Of a stretch of DNA of 64,000 nt, positions 61,492-64,000 are shown piece by piece. The DNA lies in the NCBI GenBank assembly GCA_964454685.1, contig CAYVTZ010000012.1, forward strand, positions 1 to 64,000, written 5' to 3'. Origin of the DNA: CAYVTZ01 sp964454685. GTDB lineage: Bacteria > Bacillota > Clostridia > Christensenellales > Christensenellaceae. The translations under genes were made by a program, and so were the position numbers. The notes below the pieces were generated by a model. It saw nothing but the letters and a program-made list of their open reading frames with translations. It was not told the DNA's origin and searched no databases. The stretch's first letter is position 1. The number at the start of each line of letters is the position of its first letter.

Positions 61492-61860
61492 ATGTATACA
61501 ATCGATGAATTTACACAGTGGGCGGGGGAACTGGCAGACGAGCTGCCGGAGTGCTTTTTTGAGAGGCTCAACGGCGGCGTGATCGTCAAAAGCGAAGCGA
61601 AAGCGCACGAGAAAAGTCGCGCGGACGATCTTTTTATATTGGGCGAATATCACAACAGCAGCGCAATGGGGCGCAGCATTTTTCTATATTACGGATCGTT
61701 TATCCGGCTGTTTGGGGATGCGCCGAAGCAGGCGTTTGTTGACCGGATGCGCAAGACGCTGCGGCATGAATTCCGGCATCATTTGGAGAGCTTGAGCGGG
61801 GAGCGCGACTTAGAGGTGGAGGACGCAAAACAGATTGCGGCATATTTAGCGCGGGATTGA
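61492..61860 (+). CDS. zincin-like metallopeptidase family protein
   Basis: The 122-residue protein has the motif HEFRHHLE (His92, Glu93, His96) and a downstream acidic GERDLEVEDA block that could supply the third zinc ligand; this is the pattern of small zincin-like metallopeptidases (DUF1025-type). The middle (ILGEYHNSSAMGRSIFLYYG) is also typical. Start 61492 (MYTIDEFTQW) fits the family although the frame opens upstream. It lies 37 bases after the MutS-like gene. Confidence 0.8.
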   Translation: MYTIDEFTQWAGELADELPECFFERLNGGVIVKSEAKAHEKSRADDLFILGEYHNSSAMGRSIFLYYGSFIRLFGDAPKQAFVDRMRKTLRHEFRHHLESLSGERDLEVEDAKQIAAYLARD

Positions 61861-61892
61861 ACCATCACGTGATGCGGCAAAGAAATTTGCGA

Positions 61893-62381
61893 TCAAAGAT
61901 ATTTTTTGACAATATCCAGCAGCGTTTGCATTTCTTCGGGTGTTAGCTTTAAGGCTCCATAAAAATCGTTGTCGATGGAGATAGAGACTGCGCCGCATTC
62001 CGTATGGATATCCAGCGAGCAGGTTTCCCCTTCCAGCAATAAATTGAATTTACAGATGTCGGGGTTATCCGATTTTTGTTTGCCTTGAATGAGGGACTCT
62101 ATGGCTTGCGTATCCTGCTGCGAGAACGTGAAGGGCCGCGACGTGCCGCCGTTTGGCGTATAGACTGCATTGAGCTGGTCTCCTAGCTCAAGCGAAACGG
62201 TGTGCTCCGGTGAAGCGCTGGGAGCAGGAGCGGCGCTAGGGGCAGGAGTGGCGCTAGGGGCAGGAGTGGCGCTGGCGGCCGCAAAAGAGGGCAATACAAC
62301 ATGAGGCGCGCGCACCGGCGCACAAGCGCTCATGCAGACCGTGACTGCTATCAAAACCATACTGAAAAAAACTCGTTTCAT
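61893..62381 (-). CDS. lipoprotein with Pro/Ala/Ser-rich linker
   Basis: The 162-residue product has a lipobox (MSAC) and a low-complexity linker with repeats of ATPAPSATPAPS type. Its domain of about 100 residues (SLELGDQLNAVYTPNGG, CSLDIHTECGAVSISIDNDF) has beta-strand character and a possible disulfide pair. GGGAGGCAGAATAAA precedes the ATG. Convergent with the metallopeptidase gene, it may share a promoter with nothing else nearby. Function unknown. Confidence 0.75.
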   Translation of the reverse strand: MKRVFFSMVLIAVTVCMSACAPVRAPHVVLPSFAAASATPAPSATPAPSAAPAPSASPEHTVSLELGDQLNAVYTPNGGTSRPFTFSQQDTQAIESLIQGKQKSDNPDICKFNLLLEGETCSLDIHTECGAVSISIDNDFYGALKLTPEEMQTLLDIVKKYL

Positions 62382-62426
62382 TTTATTCTGCCTCCCGATT
62401 GATTCTCGCTAGGAGAACAATAAACA

Positions 62427-62451
62427 TCTGCGGGCGGATGCAAACCGCAGA
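62427..62451 (-). terminator. weak terminator after the pilin gene
   Basis: TCTGCGG and CCGCAGA arms flank an 11-base loop; the run on the minus strand is TGTTTATTG, so termination may be partial. Confidence 0.4.
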
Positions 62452-62454
62452 AAC

Positions 62455-62940
62455 TTAAAGAATGAAATCAGGCGTCGCAGCTAAAATCTGAGCGTTGGTC
62501 GGCTCCTGATAGAAAATTTCAATGCGATCGATGCGATAGCTGTTGGTCCCCTGCGGTGTTGCGTACAATCGATAGCCGAAAGGAATGATCCGATCGCCGC
62601 CTGCCAATCTGCGCAGGGCGTTTTTGGCGGCATCGTGATAGCCTTTGGGGTTTGTGATGGAATTATCGGTGGGACCTTGATAGATAATGGTTGCGTTGTA
62701 TCTGCTGTCGTTTAAGCAGAGCAGAATATCGTCGCGCTCCTGATCCTGCTGAGTGCGCAGCATCACCAGATTAAACTGTTTGTAGAGTGCATCTGCGCCT
62801 TCTTGCGCCGCGGCGCGTTTGGCATCGTCAACATACTTGGAAAACATAGGCACCGCAACGGCGGCGAGCACAGCGATGATGAGGATTACGACAATCATCT
62901 CGACCAGCGTAAATCCCTTTTTATTTGACATATTTAACAT
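62455..62940 (-). CDS. type IV pilin/pseudopilin-like protein
   Basis: The 161-residue protein has a prepilin leader KKG followed by FTLVEMIVVILIIAVLAAVAV, the cleavage/methylation signal of type IV pilins (cleaved after Gly) with Glu at position 5 of the mature form (VE). The rest is a soluble C-terminal domain. ATG 62940 has GGGAGG 3 bases away; ATG 62931 (MSNKKGFTLVE) is 12 bases away, and either may be used. It is solitary, with no secretion or prepilin peptidase gene nearby. Confidence 0.9.
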   Translation of the reverse strand: MLNMSNKKGFTLVEMIVVILIIAVLAAVAVPMFSKYVDDAKRAAAQEGADALYKQFNLVMLRTQQDQERDDILLCLNDSRYNATIIYQGPTDNSITNPKGYHDAAKNALRRLAGGDRIIPFGYRLYATPQGTNSYRIDRIEIFYQEPTNAQILAATPDFIL

Positions 62941-62998
62941 TTCCCTCCCAAGTTAAAAACCGAAAATATTATGCGAAATTATACTGAACTACGATACT

Positions 62999-63027
62999 AT
63001 TATAAAGCTTGCAAGGTGATTTTTCAA
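62999..63027 (-). promoter_or_regulatory. promoter of the pilin gene
   Basis: On the minus strand TTGAAA and TATAAT are 17 bases apart. ACGATACT (62991-62998) and AGTATCGT (63032-63039) form an inverted repeat flanking the promoter. The rest of 63040-63316 holds nothing recognisable. Confidence 0.65.
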
Positions 63028-63316
63028 ATAAAGTATCGTGAAAAATGTGTGAATTTTGCGATTTGTATGCAATCGCGCGCAAAACGAAGGGGCGCTTGCG
63101 CGCGATGGGAAAGGGGTGCGTTGCGGATGGTTGATTAAAGATTTGCGCGCAGGCTGCAACGGAGCCGTGATACGCGCGATTTTTTGCGAGATAAAAAGCA
63201 ACAAAATGCGCCTTAAAAATTAGTAATACTAAACTTTTGGGTTATAAAAATAGAAAAATGAACTTAAATATACGCTATAACCGCCTGTGGGAAAGGGTTT
63301 TTGCGAAAAATTATGA

Positions 63317-63345
63317 TTGACATTATTTGCTGAATATGATTTAAT
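63317..63345 (+). promoter_or_regulatory. promoter of the XRE-cupin regulator
   Basis: TTGACA at 63317-63322 and TTTAAT at 63340-63345 are 17 bases apart, with a predicted start near 63352. Confidence 0.6.
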
Positions 63346-63356
63346 AGCAATCGTGG

Positions 63357-63379
63357 TTTGTTTAGCCTTAGTAAACAAA
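63357..63379 (+). promoter_or_regulatory. inverted repeat, candidate operator
   Basis: TTTGTTTA and TAAACAAA are perfect 8-base arms separated by 7 bases, just after the predicted transcription start of the regulator gene. Confidence 0.45.
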
Positions 63380-63442
63380 AAGTTTATATAATGCTTACTC
63401 GTGCGAAGTTTTGAGAACAGAGCAGAGGCGAAAGGAGCGGCG

Positions 63443-63976
63443 ATGGACATTGGCGAAAAAATCAAAGCCTTACGGCAAAGATTGGAACTGACACAAAGCG
63501 AACTGGCGGATCGGGCAGAGCTTTCCAAGGGGTTTATTTCGCAGTTGGAGCGCAACTTGACCTCGCCGTCGATTGCAACGCTGACGGACATTTTGGAATG
63601 TCTGGGAACGGATTTGCACCACTTTTTTAGTGAGGATCGTGAGGAGAAAGTTGCTTTTGCGGCGACGGATCTTTTTGAAAAGACGGATGAACAGAAGAAC
63701 ATTCTGTGGCTGGTTCCCAATGCGCAGAAGAACTTGATGGAACCGATTTTGCTGACGTTGAAGCCCGGATGCGCGACCGAGCAGGATCACCCGCACGAGG
63801 GAGAAGAATTTGGCTATGTGCTATCCGGCAGTGTGACGTTGGTGCTGGGACTGAAAAAACACCGGGTGAAGCGAGGCGGAAGCTTTTACTTTAAGACCAA
63901 CGAACCGCACCATTTGGAAAACGCGGGCAAAAAGGATGCGCTGGTGCTGTGGGTGAGCACCCCGCCGATGTTTTAA
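63443..63976 (+). CDS. XRE-family regulator with C-terminal cupin
   Basis: The 177-residue protein has an XRE helix-turn-helix (residues 5-60: IKALRQRLELTQSELADRAE, GFISQLERNLTSPSIATLTD). A cupin sensor domain follows (HPHEGEEFGYVLSGSVTLVLG and EPHHLENAG), as in PuuR-like regulators of polyamine uptake. The ATG at 63443 follows AAAGGAG. In Clostridia such a gene commonly precedes potABCD, which would lie past the end of the window. It likely regulates itself through the inverted repeat at 63357. Confidence 0.88.
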   Translation: MDIGEKIKALRQRLELTQSELADRAELSKGFISQLERNLTSPSIATLTDILECLGTDLHHFFSEDREEKVAFAATDLFEKTDEQKNILWLVPNAQKNLMEPILLTLKPGCATEQDHPHEGEEFGYVLSGSVTLVLGLKKHRVKRGGSFYFKTNEPHHLENAGKKDALVLWVSTPPMF

Positions 63977-64000
63977 ACGGCGCGCAAGCGCGTGACAAGG

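Noticed and set aside
1..64000. CRISPR arrays, insertion sequences or prophage genes
   Set aside because: No array of regular repeats with spacers, no transposase, integrase or phage structural gene was seen.

Overview
The window reads as one contiguous piece of chromosome from an anaerobic, probably endospore-forming member of the Bacillota (class Clostridia). The evidence is a sporulation-type sigma-H gene after thyX and rlmB, formate-tetrahydrofolate ligase, a complete V-type ATPase operon, Mini-ribonuclease III, ThyX, MnmA, CysS, LysS and TsaD, many N-terminal lipoprotein signals, and GGAGG ribosome binding sites. Codons are fairly G+C-rich for a clostridium. An order such as Christensenellales or Oscillospirales is possible but is only a guess. 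I see no insertion sequence, prophage, integrase or CRISPR array.

Layout. Positions 1-4563 hold a sugar-metabolism group: a partial cupin/phosphomannose-isomerase-like gene, a zinc alcohol/polyol dehydrogenase, a LacI-family regulator with two candidate operators, and a URO-D-fold protein. Positions 4578-7574 (minus strand) hold three lipoproteins and an ECF sigma factor with no visible anti-sigma gene. A tRNA-Leu(CAA) and fhs follow, then a tandem pair of small DUF4190-like membrane proteins, a cobalamin adenosyltransferase and mnmA. Positions 12599-16744 are a six-gene minus-strand operon: a lipoprotein and partner that look like a toxin/immunity pair, pyrophosphatase, a PHP phosphatase and two iron-sulfur-flavoprotein-like reductases. 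Positions 16977-30357 are mostly plus-strand housekeeping genes (cysS, tsaD, two tandem amidase lipoproteins, mrnC, thyX, rlmB, sigH, greA, lysS, dus).

Positions 30456-36529 encode an AraC regulator, a PAS-GGDEF diguanylate cyclase and, overlapping it, a membrane protein with degenerate GGDEF, EAL and V4R domains. A likely decayed lipoprotein gene follows. Positions 37037-39739 hold a WYL regulator with a GyrI-like protein, an Ohr/OsmC peroxidase and a DUF1349 protein. Positions 39868-48707 are a nine-gene V-ATPase operon in the same order as Enterococcus ntpFIKECGABD; its proteolipid keeps the residues known to bind sodium. Positions 48820-54456 (minus strand) form an envelope cluster of two L,D-transpeptidases, a binding-protein-like lipoprotein, an NlpC/P60 hydrolase with two peptidoglycan-binding domains, and a class II aldolase.

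Positions 54618-63976 hold a sugar-phosphate isomerase, a copper ATPase whose first two metal-binding domains are encoded by a perfect 185-bp repeat, three small helical genes, a membrane-anchored MutS-like ATPase, a zincin metallopeptidase, a lipoprotein, a pilin and an XRE-cupin regulator. The most interesting points are the toxin/immunity-like lipoprotein pair, the membrane MutS homologue, the perfect repeat in copA, the GGDEF/EAL-V4R pair, the sodium signature of the V-ATPase and the LacI operators. None amounts to a proven new system from sequence alone.
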